In this document: piece after piece, positions 22,930 through 33,327 of the stretch
Layout of the letters: every line of letters starts with the position of its first letter
How positions within the stretch are numbered: the stretch's first letter is position 1
Assembly (NCBI GenBank): GCA_015680685.1
Contig: MNCI01028319.1
Location: forward strand, 216,586 to 280,585
DNA length: 64,000 bases
Direction of reading: 5' to 3'
From: Gnetum montanum
Taxonomy: Eukaryota; Streptophyta; Gnetopsida; Gnetales; Gnetaceae
The notes under the pieces: generated by a model
What the model was told of the DNA's origin: nothing
Databases searched by the model: none
What the model saw: the letters and a program-made list of their open reading frames with translations, nothing else
Made by a program: the position numbers and the translations under genes

Positions 22930-24780
22930 TTATCATTTCACTATTGAAGCCAACTAATACACATGGCTTCTTACATTATCAACAAGTTAATTACTATATC
23001 AAGCAAGGATAAAACATCTTTTGAATTATTGTACAAGAGAACTCCCAACTTGGAAAAAATGAAAGTGTTTGAATTTTTATGCTATCTAAAAATCTTAAAT
23101 CAATTATTTAATAAACTTAAGGATAGAAGTGTTAAATGCATATTCTTATGCTATGACAATAAAACTAGTAGGTATAAATGTTACAATCCAAAATGATACT
23201 CAACCAAGAATATTAAATTTGTTGAAGAAAAGATAGGAATTACACAAACCTAGAATTTGAAAATTTAGAGTGTTGTTACCATTCAAAATCTTGGGATAGT
23301 AAAAATCATCTTAAAGAACAAATTCTAGGCACCAATTCTAATAGAAGATATACAAAACCAAAAGCCATAACTCATGTTGCATATTCATCACTTACTCATG
23401 AACCTAAAACTATAATTAAAGCTTTGTATAATCAAGGTTGGCCTAAAGTAATGCAAAAGGAGTATGATGTCATTATGAAAGATGAAACATAGGATTTGAT
23501 AGATAAACCAAAAGGTAATAAGATTCTTAAATGCAAGTGGATTTTCAAAATACAATGCAATAACAAAGATGAATTTTCTAACTACAAGGAAACACTAGTT
23601 AAGATTTAAAACTACTAAATTCATAATGTCTCTAGTATCCCATAAAGATATTAAATTACATGAAATAAATGTAAACATAGTGTTTTAAAATGGCAACCTA
23701 AAAGAAACAATGTATGTTTCTCAACTAATAGGCATCATAAAGGATGAATAAGAAAACAAGAATTGTAAACTAAAAAAAAGGCACTATAGATTAAAACAAG
23801 TACCTAGAGCTTGGTTTCAAAGAATAAATGATTTTATAATTAATAAAATTATAAATCATACCTATTTCAGCCCATAATATATCATAGGCATGATGGTAAA
23901 AATTTTATCATGATTTCACTTTATGTAGATGTATTTTTCATAGCAACTAATGATAATTTAATTAAAAAGTTTAAAACCAATATGAAGAGTGAATTTAAGA
24001 TGAAAGACATGGATTTACTCAAATATTTTCTTAGAATACAAGTTGATCAAGTTGAAGGAGGGCTCAAAATTCTTCAAACAAAATTTGCAAATTCACTAGT
24101 TGATAAATATGGGCTATGAGATGTGAAAAACAATGAGTGTTCTAATTACCATGAAATTAACCTAGAAAGATGACACACCATTTGTTAATGCATCAAATTA
24201 TAGGAGTATCGTTGAATTGCCTAGATTTTGTTATCAAACAAGACCTAACCTAGAGTTTACTACATCTTACCTATCTAGATTCATGCAACAACCAAGAAAG
24301 TCACACTTCAAAGCATTATTACATGTGTTTAGATATGTAAAATTGACTGTAAATTTGGAATTAAATTTGATCAAAGGAGATGGAATGTGTCACAGATATT
24401 TAGATGCTAATTGGACTATAGATCAAATTGATAGAAAATCTACTTCAAAGGAAATAACGTTTCATGGTCATAATCCTATATACTAGAAGTAAAAGAAGCA
24501 AACTTCTATTAGCTTCTCAACATAGAAAGTTGATTTTTGTTATGGAAAAGTATGTATAGCTTGTACTTTGATTAAGAAATTTAACTTTAAAGTGAATATA
24601 TCAATTGATCTACTATGTGATAACATAGCAATAATTATGTTATCAAAAGAGCATGTACTTGACAAGAAATCCAAATATATTAGTATCAAATACTATTTTT
24701 TTCAAGTAATAAGTCAAGGAGGACATAATCAGGATAAAGTATGTGGAGACAAGTGAATAATTGATAAATCTCATGATCAA
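22930..24780 (+). pseudogene. Ty1/copia pol remnant
   Basis: The 5' end is missing. 22963-23196 matches the end of copia integrase (INKLIT, then TSFELLYKRTPN and KCIFLCYDNK). RT follows: LKCKWIFKI near 23530 and ISLYVDVFFIATND at 23910-23950, where the YVDD catalytic motif reads YVDV. RNase H pieces run to about 24750 (DKKSKYISIKYYF). The Asp-to-Val change plus many stops show an inactive copy. It abuts the Gypsy remnant with no clear boundary element. Confidence 0.75.
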
Positions 24781-25100
24781 AATCGTACAACCTTACATAA
24801 TTAAAGTATTAAAAAGCAACAATGAAATGACAAGAATAAATGAAGATGAAGATTCAAAAGTGAAGACAAATCAAATAACTATAAACAATGCAAATTTAAC
24901 ACTAAAGAAGGTAATGTTAATTATAATGTAAAATTCTTATTGCCACATATGAAGAATCAAGTTGAAGATAAGCCAAAGTTATGAAGTAAAGTTGTGTGAC
25001 AAGGAAAATTAGTTAGGAATTAGTTATTTTCTATAAATAGGACCAAAGCCTTGTAATTTTTATGGTTTATTTTTAAATTAGAAAGCCCAAAATTCACCAA
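24781..25100 (+). repeat. Probable copia 3' LTR, left fragment
   Basis: Non-coding DNA directly after the copia RNase H, with TTTTCTATAAATAGGACC near 25030, typical of an LTR promoter. It is cut at 25100 by family A copy 2. The right fragment would begin at 31712. No partner LTR is visible, so this is an inference from position. Confidence 0.4.
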
Positions 25101-26066
25101 TGATGAGTGGCGAGGTACCCCTACACTCAACCATATGAAACGAGCGTCGCATGCACGATCCGGTTGAACTCCGCAGATGGACTAGTTGTGGCACCTAGAT
25201 AGTTAGCCTTAGGTCGCAGTTCGCTGTCTTCCCACCTAGACTAGTATTGCATATGTCACGTATGGTTTAGTCTAGATGAGGTGTATGATGTGTTCTAACC
25301 TAATGCTACTCCTGAAGGCAGTGGAAAATAATATTAACTAATCTAAGCTAGGAGGAAAAGGGTAAGAAAATCTAATCTAGCCTAAGTGCGACAAGCAACC
25401 GATTCCTTGATCAACCGTACACATCTTGGACCTCGTGCATGACTACCATTGGGACTACCAAGCGTAGATCCTAGGTACGCCACTGGGATTACCAAGCGCA
25501 GATCCCAAATACGCCACTAGGTTACCAAGCGTAGATCCTAGCTACACCACTGGGCTACCAAGCAGTCACACTTAAATGCTCGTAATCAAGTCGTACTCGT
25601 TCTGCGTTCTAGAAGTTTAAGGGTGAGAGAGAGAAAACATTAAATAACATTAAATAAATAACAAATAAATAAATAACGAAGTGAATGCTGCAATGATGAA
25701 GTAATTTCGATCTTTATTGCCGATCATGTGCATGTCCAAGTACGACACACTCGAATAAAGGCACCGTACAATTACATTCACCACACTGTGAGCAGACACA
25801 GGAAAAAATCTAACTCTGGAGGGATCAAACTGCTAGAGCTTCACTACATAACTAAACTATATGCCTAAAACTGGGAAAGCCGCCTCTTATTTATAGACAT
25901 TGAGGTAGGACACGATATCGTGGGGGATGAGATATCGCGTACACGATATCACGTACGCGATATCGCGGCTGCAATATCACGGCCGCTGCGATATCTCAGC
26001 TACTAATACAACAAGGCTGATATATCATGGCTACGATATCACAGCCAGCAAATTCATGACTCATCA
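25101..26066 (-). repeat. 3' LTR of family A copy 2
   Basis: 966 bp with ends TGATGAGT...ACTCATCA read on the minus strand. GATATC-type palindromes fill about 25915-26045 and the TATA box (TATAAATA, minus) is at 25888-25895. A 34 bp minisatellite (ACCAAGCGTAGATCC type) has three full units near 25444-25560, against one in the 5' LTR. Confidence 0.85.
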
Positions 26067-26080
26067 TACCCCCACAACTG
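26067..26080 (-). other. 3' polypurine tract, family A copy 2
   Basis: CAGTTGTGGGGGTA on the minus strand, directly before the LTR. Confidence 0.7.
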
Positions 26081-26242
26081 AATGAAAACTTGTCCTCAAG
26101 TGACAGAGAGAACAAGCTCCATTGATTACACAGTGGATAGGTATGGGATTATTAACTGGAAAAAGAAATGGGATGATGTCGCAGTGTGGGAAGAAAAAAA
26201 AACAAAGACACAACACACAAAATATTTACAAAAATTTGGAAC

Positions 26243-26839
26243 TCATGTAGTTCCTGGTGGCGGTGACTCCTCCATAGGTGTCTTTCCCTTTTCTTACGCT
26301 CCAAGTCTTGGGATTTGATAGCGTTGAAGTATGGCCTGGAGTTTCTCCTCTTGTAAGGCCTTGAATGCCTTGGCATGTGTGTAAGTTTGCACTTGTTCCA
26401 TAGAGGCAGCCTAGACAACCTTCTCTTTTTCTTTTGCCACCCTTTTATCCTCTGTCAATAGTTTATTAAGTTGCTCGATTCTAAAAGTGTCCAGCTAGTT
26501 CTGAGCAACCTTTGGCCCTGTATTCGGAAGGTTTAATACCTCCGAAATGGCTTGAACAGAGGAATCAATAGTCATACCAAAAATGTTAACCATGGTGCCT
26601 TCTACTTTATTGTGTCAAAATTGGTACGTTTCCCCTGAGTACCAGGCACCACTTTTAAAGAGGGTATGTCCTGCTTCTGCCTACCCAAATCATATGGTAG
26701 GAGGATCTTCTTGATGAATGTTGAATGATTGTTCCTCCTGTTCTGCATGTTGTCCGGTAGGATCTTGTCTTCCACCTCTCTGAGATCGTTCAATCACACC
26801 TTGAGCAGGACCTTCCTATCATCCACGTTTTGGGGCCAT
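26243..26839 (-). pseudogene. Shortened ORF2, family A copy 2
   Basis: 199 codons from ATG 26839 to TGA 26245-26243, against 929 in copy 1. Compared with copy 1 it lacks about 3601-3774, 3943-5124 and 5275-6111, lengths 174, 1182 and 837 nt, all multiples of three. Both ends of the protein are retained: the basic start MAPKRG and the C-terminus ending in a Pro-rich stretch. The middle globular domain and nearly all coiled coil are gone. Several stop codons break it (for example TGA TAG at codons 7-8), one of which is shared with position 5128 of copy 1. Confidence 0.75.
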
Positions 26840-28714
26840 CTTCAATCACACGAGACCAATTATTAGTAAGGTTGTTACCAAAGTTAGTTTATACCTTACT
26901 ACTTGCCTTAATAGATTTACTTTATTTCCGTGTGATGTTAATTATTGGAAGAACATGTCCCCGAAAGATTATAGTGTTGAGTCCTCTTTGCTTAGGTGGT
27001 TTCCAAATTTAATTTTTCTGGTATAGCTAAGGGGGTGAAATTGTTTTGACACATTCTATTCTTAATTTTAGAACTAATTACCCTTAAAGATGTCCTTTGG
27101 GTGATAATGAATTTCCAAACATTCATGCACTATTCGGCAGGTGCCCCCTCCCCCACGACTAAGCGGACACTCCTGGGTCAAGTAGGTTCAGACGAAATGA
27201 AAATTGGAGTACCAACGAGCGAGTTATGGATATGGAAGTAAGGGATGCGCAATCGCAAGTCGTAGAGAGAAATTTGAAAGACTTCCCCTATGTGAACAGT
27301 TGCAAATAATGTTGATTAGCACAGGGGGGTCATGTATATATATTTTTATTGAAGTTAGGGCACTTAGAGAATGTACCGAATTTTTAATATTTCTTTTGAA
27401 ATTAAACGATGTAGACTAAGGACATGTAGACGATTGTTAAAGGGTTCTAGGGTAATTCAACTAGTTTTGAAGGCACGAAAATTTTGATGGTGTGGAATTA
27501 ATCAATAAGAACCTCAGATGGTAGAGAAAAAGGCTATGTGATGGGAATAAGGAAAAGAAAATTATGAAAAATTAAGCTGAGGGTAAGAAATTGTGTGTTC
27601 TAGCTAGAGAATTAATGAAGATTACAACAAAATTACACAAGTGGGTCCTCCCCAAAGCAAGTTTCAACCTATTATGCCCTTGTGTAATCACACTTAAAGT
27701 GTCTGTGGGCACTAGAAGGGTTAATTGTAATCTGCACTAACTCCACAAAACACACACATGTAAATATCACCGGAATGAGATGAAAATTTTATGTTACATG
27801 GGTCACGAGCTATAGTTACACGAACAGTGAGATGAGATGAAGAACAGAAAGGGATCGTAGAGATTGGGACATGAGGTATCTGACCTAGGGCACAATGAAT
27901 CCTACGTGTAAAACATGATTAAGGTGTCATTAACCCATCGTTCCAAGATCAGGACCAAGTCCATCCGTCTAAACAGTGACATTGCATCATTTCATCCCAT
28001 GATAAACAACTATGAGAGTACCATAACAATAAGGTGTATGATCACTTGGCGTTTAGTACAAGGGAGGAGTGATTTTTGTTTTATGGCACTTTCTTTTTTC
28101 TTTCTCTCTTTTTTTTCTTTTCACTTGACTGAATCCAGAGAAGCCGCCAACCTTCAGGCATGGGTGCATGTCTTTCCAGTGGGACCCCCTAGAACAACGT
28201 TTGATTTTCGAGTGCCCTTTTTGATTACTCTTACTCCCATTTTTCATTAGATCTACAAGGATCTTAGTACAACCATATTGCATGATAACTCCCACAGATG
28301 TTACCAAAGAAAATCCACAAGTCCCCTTGATGTCACATCGTAATCATTTCCTCTTGGTCCATCCTTCTTCATTCTGGGTACAATGAACACAAAATTAATT
28401 TTAAGTTTTAGAAATTTCAAGAATATCAATGTACCCATGAACAGACCCTCTTATTTATAGAGTGGATGAGTGGATGTAGTGGGCTCACTGTTTCAAATAA
28501 TTGATCACTCATGACTTAATAACATAAAACACACCTCAACCAACAATCCACATGAGTGTTTTATTCGTAGATGAGATTACTTACAAAAACGTGAAAATAC
28601 AAAACACACAAAAAGATAAAACAAAAAGTTGAAAAATGAAAAACTGAAAAAAAAAGTTGAAAAATTAAAGAAAATGAAAAATATTTATTAATCCTACTTA
28701 TTATTAGAATGGGG
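26840..28714 (-). other. Non-coding block of family A copy 2
   Basis: Homologous to 1495-3432 in reverse. It keeps the polypurine-like motif (27141-27163), a TATATATA near 27333-27341 and the stem-loop (27632-27688). The GATATC array present in copy 1 is missing here, leaving only the TATA-like element. The Lys/Arg-like short ORFs are not meaningful. Confidence 0.65.
27632..27688 (-). promoter_or_regulatory. Conserved RNA stem-loop, family A copy 2
   Basis: Minus-strand arms ATTACACAAG (27688-27679) and CTTGTGTAAT (27641-27632) give a perfect 10 bp stem around a 37 nt loop. Confidence 0.7.
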
Positions 28715-29868
28715 GGTATCCCTCATAGCTAAACGATTGAGGATGGCAAGGACTAATAAATGACGACTGGAATCCTTGTTTTTGAAAGTATTCTAACTTG
28801 GTCATATTTACTTAATCGGGCTTCACACACTTGATTATAATAAGCATAGTGGGGCACTTTATACGACGTAGTTCCTGGATAACAAGGTAACCCACTATGA
28901 TATTTGGGACCGTTAGATTGTATGCAAGGATTAATAAATGAAGGTTGAGGATCCTTGCATGTTGGAAATATTGGAACTGGTTCATACTCACCCCATTGGG
29001 GTTCACACACTTCATAATAAGCATAGTGGGGCACTTCATACGATGTAGTTCCCGGATAATGAGTTGACCCACTATGATGTTGGTGACCGTTAGATGGTAT
29101 GCAAGGATTAGGATGATGCCTCCCATGGTTGTGTTCATTGGGCCGTATAGTTGTTGGAGTGTAAGTCGGTGGCCTTGATGAAGTTACATGAGGCGTTGGG
29201 TTCGAAGGTAAGGGTGCACTACATTGATGGACTTGTGCTGGGTTGGAAGATGCAGTGGCCTCAGAGTTGTGTTGTCCCTTCCTATGGCCATGTTTAAAGA
29301 AAGGACGCTTTTGATGTTGAGTAGGCTCTTCACTGCTGTTAGTAGCAGTATCACAAGTGTTGTTTGTGGGTTGCGGTGGTACAAACACCTCAGGAACAGT
29401 TGGTGGCACTGTGGAAGAAGGGAAAGGATAAGAATGTTGAAAGTTAGGAGGAGTATAAGGTGCACAAGGTGGTGGTTGTGTTGGAGGTATGGGCTGATGG
29501 TATTGTGGAGAGTAGTATTGTGGTGAGATAGAGTATGGTGGCCCAAATGAAGAAACAGGATGTTGAACGTGGTAAGCATTTGAGTTCGGAAAATGTGAAG
29601 GGTGCCTCCAGTCTAAGGGTGGTTTCCCCCACGACTAGGATTATTGCCACTGTGGTCAAACACAGTATCTCTGTAAGAACTCTGGATGTAACGTGTTTCC
29701 CTAATGCTCTTGTATATGTAACAATATTGGGCATTGGCCCTTGGGGTGATCATACAGGCATATGTTGCATTCATACATATGATTAGTAGTTGAGCACTTA
29801 TTCCCTTTATTCTTTTTCTTCGAATGCCTACTATTTTGTCCTACCTCTTGGGTTGTCAAAACTCTATC

Positions 29869-29957
29869 NNNNNNNNNNNNNNNNNNNNNNNNNNNNNNNN
29901 NNNNNNNNNNNNNNNNNNNNNNNNNNNNNNNNNNNNNNNNNNNNNNNNNNNNNNNNN
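29869..29957. other. Assembly gap
   Basis: 89 consecutive n. It falls inside gag of family A copy 2. Confidence 0.99.
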
Positions 29958-30199
29958 TTCAAGAGGCTATGACTTAGATCCGCATCAACATTTACAAGCC
30001 TTCTATGATGCCTACACATGGAATAACATTGATAATGGATGGCAAAAACCTAAGATCTTCCCTATAACACTCGTTGACCAAGCAAAAGTATGGTATAGAT
30101 CATTAAAAACCAATCCAATATGACGCTGGTCAACAATGGTAGAGGTGTTTAACGAAAAATATCAAACCTACGCAAGAGTGTCAGCCTTGAGGAAACAAN
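29958..30199 (+). other. Probably inverted contig piece (gag)
   Basis: This piece reads gag on the plus strand (RGYDLDPHQHL...), while the surrounding element is on the minus strand. Its first ~130 bases are the reverse complement of 30201-30330. The last part matches the window start (YQTYARVS). Flipping it would give a continuous minus-strand gag overlapping 30201-30330. A single n at 30200 marks the join. Confidence 0.75.
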
Positions 30200-30730
30200 G
30201 CTTGGTCAACGAGTGTTATAGGGAAGATCTTAGGTTTTTGCCATCCATTATCAATGTTATTCCATGTGTAGGCATCATAGAAGGCTTGTAAATGTTGATG
30301 CGGATCTAAGTCATAGCCTCTTGAAAATGTAGGAAAGTTGTTTAAATTGAGCCTGGGTAGTCGGCTCTCTTTACGATGCCTACGTGAGATTCGAACAGCC
30401 TCTTGTATTTGCGTTAGGCTTGTAGTGGCCAGTGGGGGTTCATCGTCATCTAGTAAGTTATGTTTTCGTGTGTTGCGATGACATTACTTTCGTTCATTCT
30501 TATAAGAAACCCCCACCTTAGATTGCATACTCCAATCTTCATCGTCATATGGTTTGTTGGTTCTCCAATGAACTTCCTCACTAAGTGTGGCGTTATTATT
30601 ATCTTGTAGGAGAGGCATTGTTGTATGTGAATTTATGTGACTTTTTATAATTACTTCTTTCTAAGAGATATATCGTGAAGTCCTTTACAACAACCTTGTA
30701 TGATATAACTAATCTAGATAACTAGCACCA

Positions 30731-30748
30731 TCCCCGGCAACAGTGCCA
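30731..30748 (-). other. Primer-binding site (tRNA-Asp type)
   Basis: TGGCACTGTTGCCGGGGA lies directly inside the 5' LTR. It matches the complement of the 3' end of plant tRNA-Asp (TGGCGCCGTTGCCGGGG) except for two bases. Athila-like Ty3/Gypsy elements use this primer. Confidence 0.7.
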
Positions 30749-30749
30749 A

Positions 30750-31711
30750 TGATGAGTGGCGAGGTACCCCTACACTCAACCATACGAAACAAGCGTCGCA
30801 CGCATGATCCGGTTGAACTCTGTAGATGGACTAGTTGTGGCACCTAGATAGTTAACCTTAGGTCGCAGTTCGTTGTCTTCCCACCTAGACTAGTATTGCA
30901 TATGTCATGTATGGTTTAGTCTAGATGAGGTGTATGATGTGTTCTAACCTAATGCTACTCCTGAAGGTAGTGGAAAATGATATTAACTAATCTAAGCTAG
31001 GAGGAAAAGGGTAAGAAAATCTAATCTAGCCTAAGCGCGACGAGCAATCGATTCCTTGATCAACCGTACACATCTTGGACCTCGTGCATGACTACCACTG
31101 GGACTACCAAGCGTAGATCCTAGCTACACCACTGGGCTACCAAGTAGTCACACTTAAATGCTCGTAATCAAGTCGTACTCGTTCTGTGTTCTAGAAGTTT
31201 AAGGGTGAGAGAGAGAAAATAGTAAATAACATTAAATAAATAAAAAATAAATAAATAACGAAGTGAATGCTGAAATGATGAAGTAATTTCGATCTTTATT
31301 GCCGATCATGTGCGTGTCCNTCAATGATGAAGTAATTTCGATCTTTATTGCCAATCATGTGCGTGTCCAAGTACGGCACACTCGAATAAAGGCACCGTAC
31401 AATTACATTCACCACACTGCGGGCAGACACGGGAAAAAATCTAACTCTGGAGGGATCAAACTGCCAGAGCTTCACTATAGAACTAAACTATATGCCTAAA
31501 ACTGGGAAAGTCGCCTCTTATTTATAGACATTGAGGAAGAACGTGATATTGCGTACGCGATATCGCGGGGGATGAGATATCGCGTACGCGATATCACGTA
31601 CGCGATATCGCGGCTGCGATATCACGGCTGCTGCAATATCTCAGCTACTGATACAACAGGGATGATATATCACGACTACGATATCACAGCCAACAAATTC
31701 ATGACTCATAA
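30750..31711 (-). repeat. 5' LTR of family A copy 2
   Basis: Matches 25101-26066. GATATC/GCGTACGC palindromes fill 31546-31690 and the TATA box is at 31519-31526 (minus). A 46 bp stretch is present twice around the n at 31320 (31274-31319 and 31323-31368), most likely an unmerged overlap of two contigs. Confidence 0.85.
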
Positions 31712-32333
31712 ACCATGTATTATTTTATTAAAAATATTTTCAAGGATGACTATCATAGATAAGGGCCCAAAAAAACTAGTTTAAATGCCTTATTTTAGCC
31801 CCATTCCATGCAAATGGACTTTCTAGGTTAGAAATATATATTGATAAGTATGTAATTCACTTGTAACATGATCTTGAATCATAGTTATAAGGTTGTTAAT
31901 TTGATGTTCTATTTAGTTGTGAGTTTTTTTTATTTTACATTGAACCACAAGATTATTATTGTTGTTGTAGAAACACTTCTCGTTCCTCTAATGTAGTTTC
32001 CTACTATCATGGCATTAGAAAGCCTTAGGGAGTCTATCCTTTAAAATTAGCTTCAATTGGATTTAAAATGATGTATTTTGAGTACCAAATTAGTAGTTGC
32101 AATGTATGTATGACTCACAACTAATTGCAATAAGTTATGAAGTTTTCAAGATTGGATGAGAAGTTGCAAGGCTAGTGCAACTCTCACAAGGTCATAGTTA
32201 ATCCAAAAGACTACCAAAGACTGTGAAACATAGTCATACACAATGAGAAGGAAGTTTGCTCTCATGTTTAGATAAAATGTCTCATTATGAGACATCATGG
32301 TTCATAGTATCTTTTCATTCGTAAAATAAATTT
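31712..32333 (+). repeat. Sequence between two insertions, possible copia LTR right fragment
   Basis: AT-rich, non-coding. By position it continues the copia LTR cut at 25100. Phrases such as TTGAACCACAAG near 31943 would suit an LTR R/U5 region. No partner LTR is available in the window to test this. Confidence 0.3.
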
Positions 32334-33311
32334 TGATGAGCGGCAAGTACCCCCTATGCCCAACCATACGAATCATAAGCATTCACGTGCAATATAATCA
32401 AATTTTGTGGATGGATTTAGCGTGGTATCTAGATTGTTAAACATTGATCACAAGTCACTATCTTCTCACTTGGACAAGTGGTAGCTTTATGATGTATGGT
32501 TTAGTCCAAAGTGAGGAATATGATTATTGATGTTGTATGACCCTTAAACTAATTGGATGATAATGTATAAATTAATTATTTAAACTAATTAATAATAAGA
32601 GAATAAATCCTAAAATATCCTAAGGTGATGAGTGTTCATTCCCAGCTTGTCGTACACATTCTGAACTCACGTATCCACTGATGGGTTTGCCAAGTTTTAT
32701 GCTACTGGGCAAACCAAGCAATAACACTACCAGGATAATCAAGAAAATATGTGTTTATGCTTAAAACTTGTCACGCTCATTCCATGGATTGATTAACGTG
32801 CATAGAAATAGAAATGTTAACTAAGTACATAGAAAATAAATTGCATTGAAAGTAAATCTATTCTAAGTCAAAGTGTTGCAATGAATAGGAATTAATCTCG
32901 ATCTTATTTCCATTCATGGAATGTCTCCAAGTACAATGCCACTTAAATAAGGCATTGTACAATTGCCTCAAATCCATGCTACGAGAACTCATTAACTATT
33001 TGCTAGGATTATGAGAGAAAACTGCAAGAGTCTAGCTACACTACTAAGCAAATGGTGTCAAATACGTGGCAAGTGCTCACATATTTATAGGAAAATATAG
33101 GCATTGCATCGATGGGGATGTGTTAATTCATTTAGCTACATTGACTGGGATGCATTGATGAGGATGCGTTGATGGGAATGCATTAACACATCTAAAATGC
33201 ATTGCTCATTAATGCATCAATGCATTCTCATCCATACATATGAGGTGACACATCTAAGATGCATTGATCAGGATGCATCAACAAAGTTGCTCGACATATC
33301 ACATCTCATCA
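32334..33311 (-). repeat. 3' LTR of family C
   Basis: 978 bp. U3 contains repeated GATGCATTGATGGG-type units (33110-33300), a family-specific array in the same place as the GATATC array of family A. The TATA box (TATAAATA, minus) is at 33082-33089. Confidence 0.8.
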
Positions 33312-33327
33312 TACCCCCCGACTAACT
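33312..33327 (-). other. 3' polypurine tract, family C
   Basis: AGTTAGTCGGGGGGTA on the minus strand, directly before the 3' LTR. Confidence 0.65.

Larger units (their letters stand above)
28715..30618 (-). pseudogene. Retrotransposon gag, family A copy 2
   Basis: The minus-strand ATG is at 30618-30616 (MPLLQDNNN). Gag domain residues are readable to 30201 (RGYDLDPHQHLQAFYDAYTW). The middle is damaged by the join at 30200 and the gap at 29869-29957; the piece at 29958-30199 belongs here but is placed in the opposite orientation. The C-terminal part (29786-28740) is Pro-rich, with a tandem repeat of 177 bp (59 codons) in the tail, seen as two NPCI-x-SNG units at about 29100 and 28923. Copy 1 has only one unit. 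Confidence 0.7.
25101..31711 (-). mobile_element. Family A LTR retroelement, copy 2 (both LTRs)
   Basis: Minus-strand element with 5' LTR 30750-31711, primer-binding site, gag, non-coding block, shortened ORF2, polypurine tract and 3' LTR 25101-26066. The flanks ACCAA (25096-25100) and ACCAT (31712-31716) form a 5 bp target-site duplication with one change, if the last LTR bases TCATCA have become TCATAA. The LTRs are close in sequence apart from a minisatellite copy-number difference, so this insertion is younger than its neighbours. There is no pol. Three assembly joins lie inside it. Confidence 0.85.

Noticed and set aside
25915-26045. CRISPR-like array because of regular palindromes
   Set aside because: Units overlap and vary, no unique spacers, eukaryotic LTR context.
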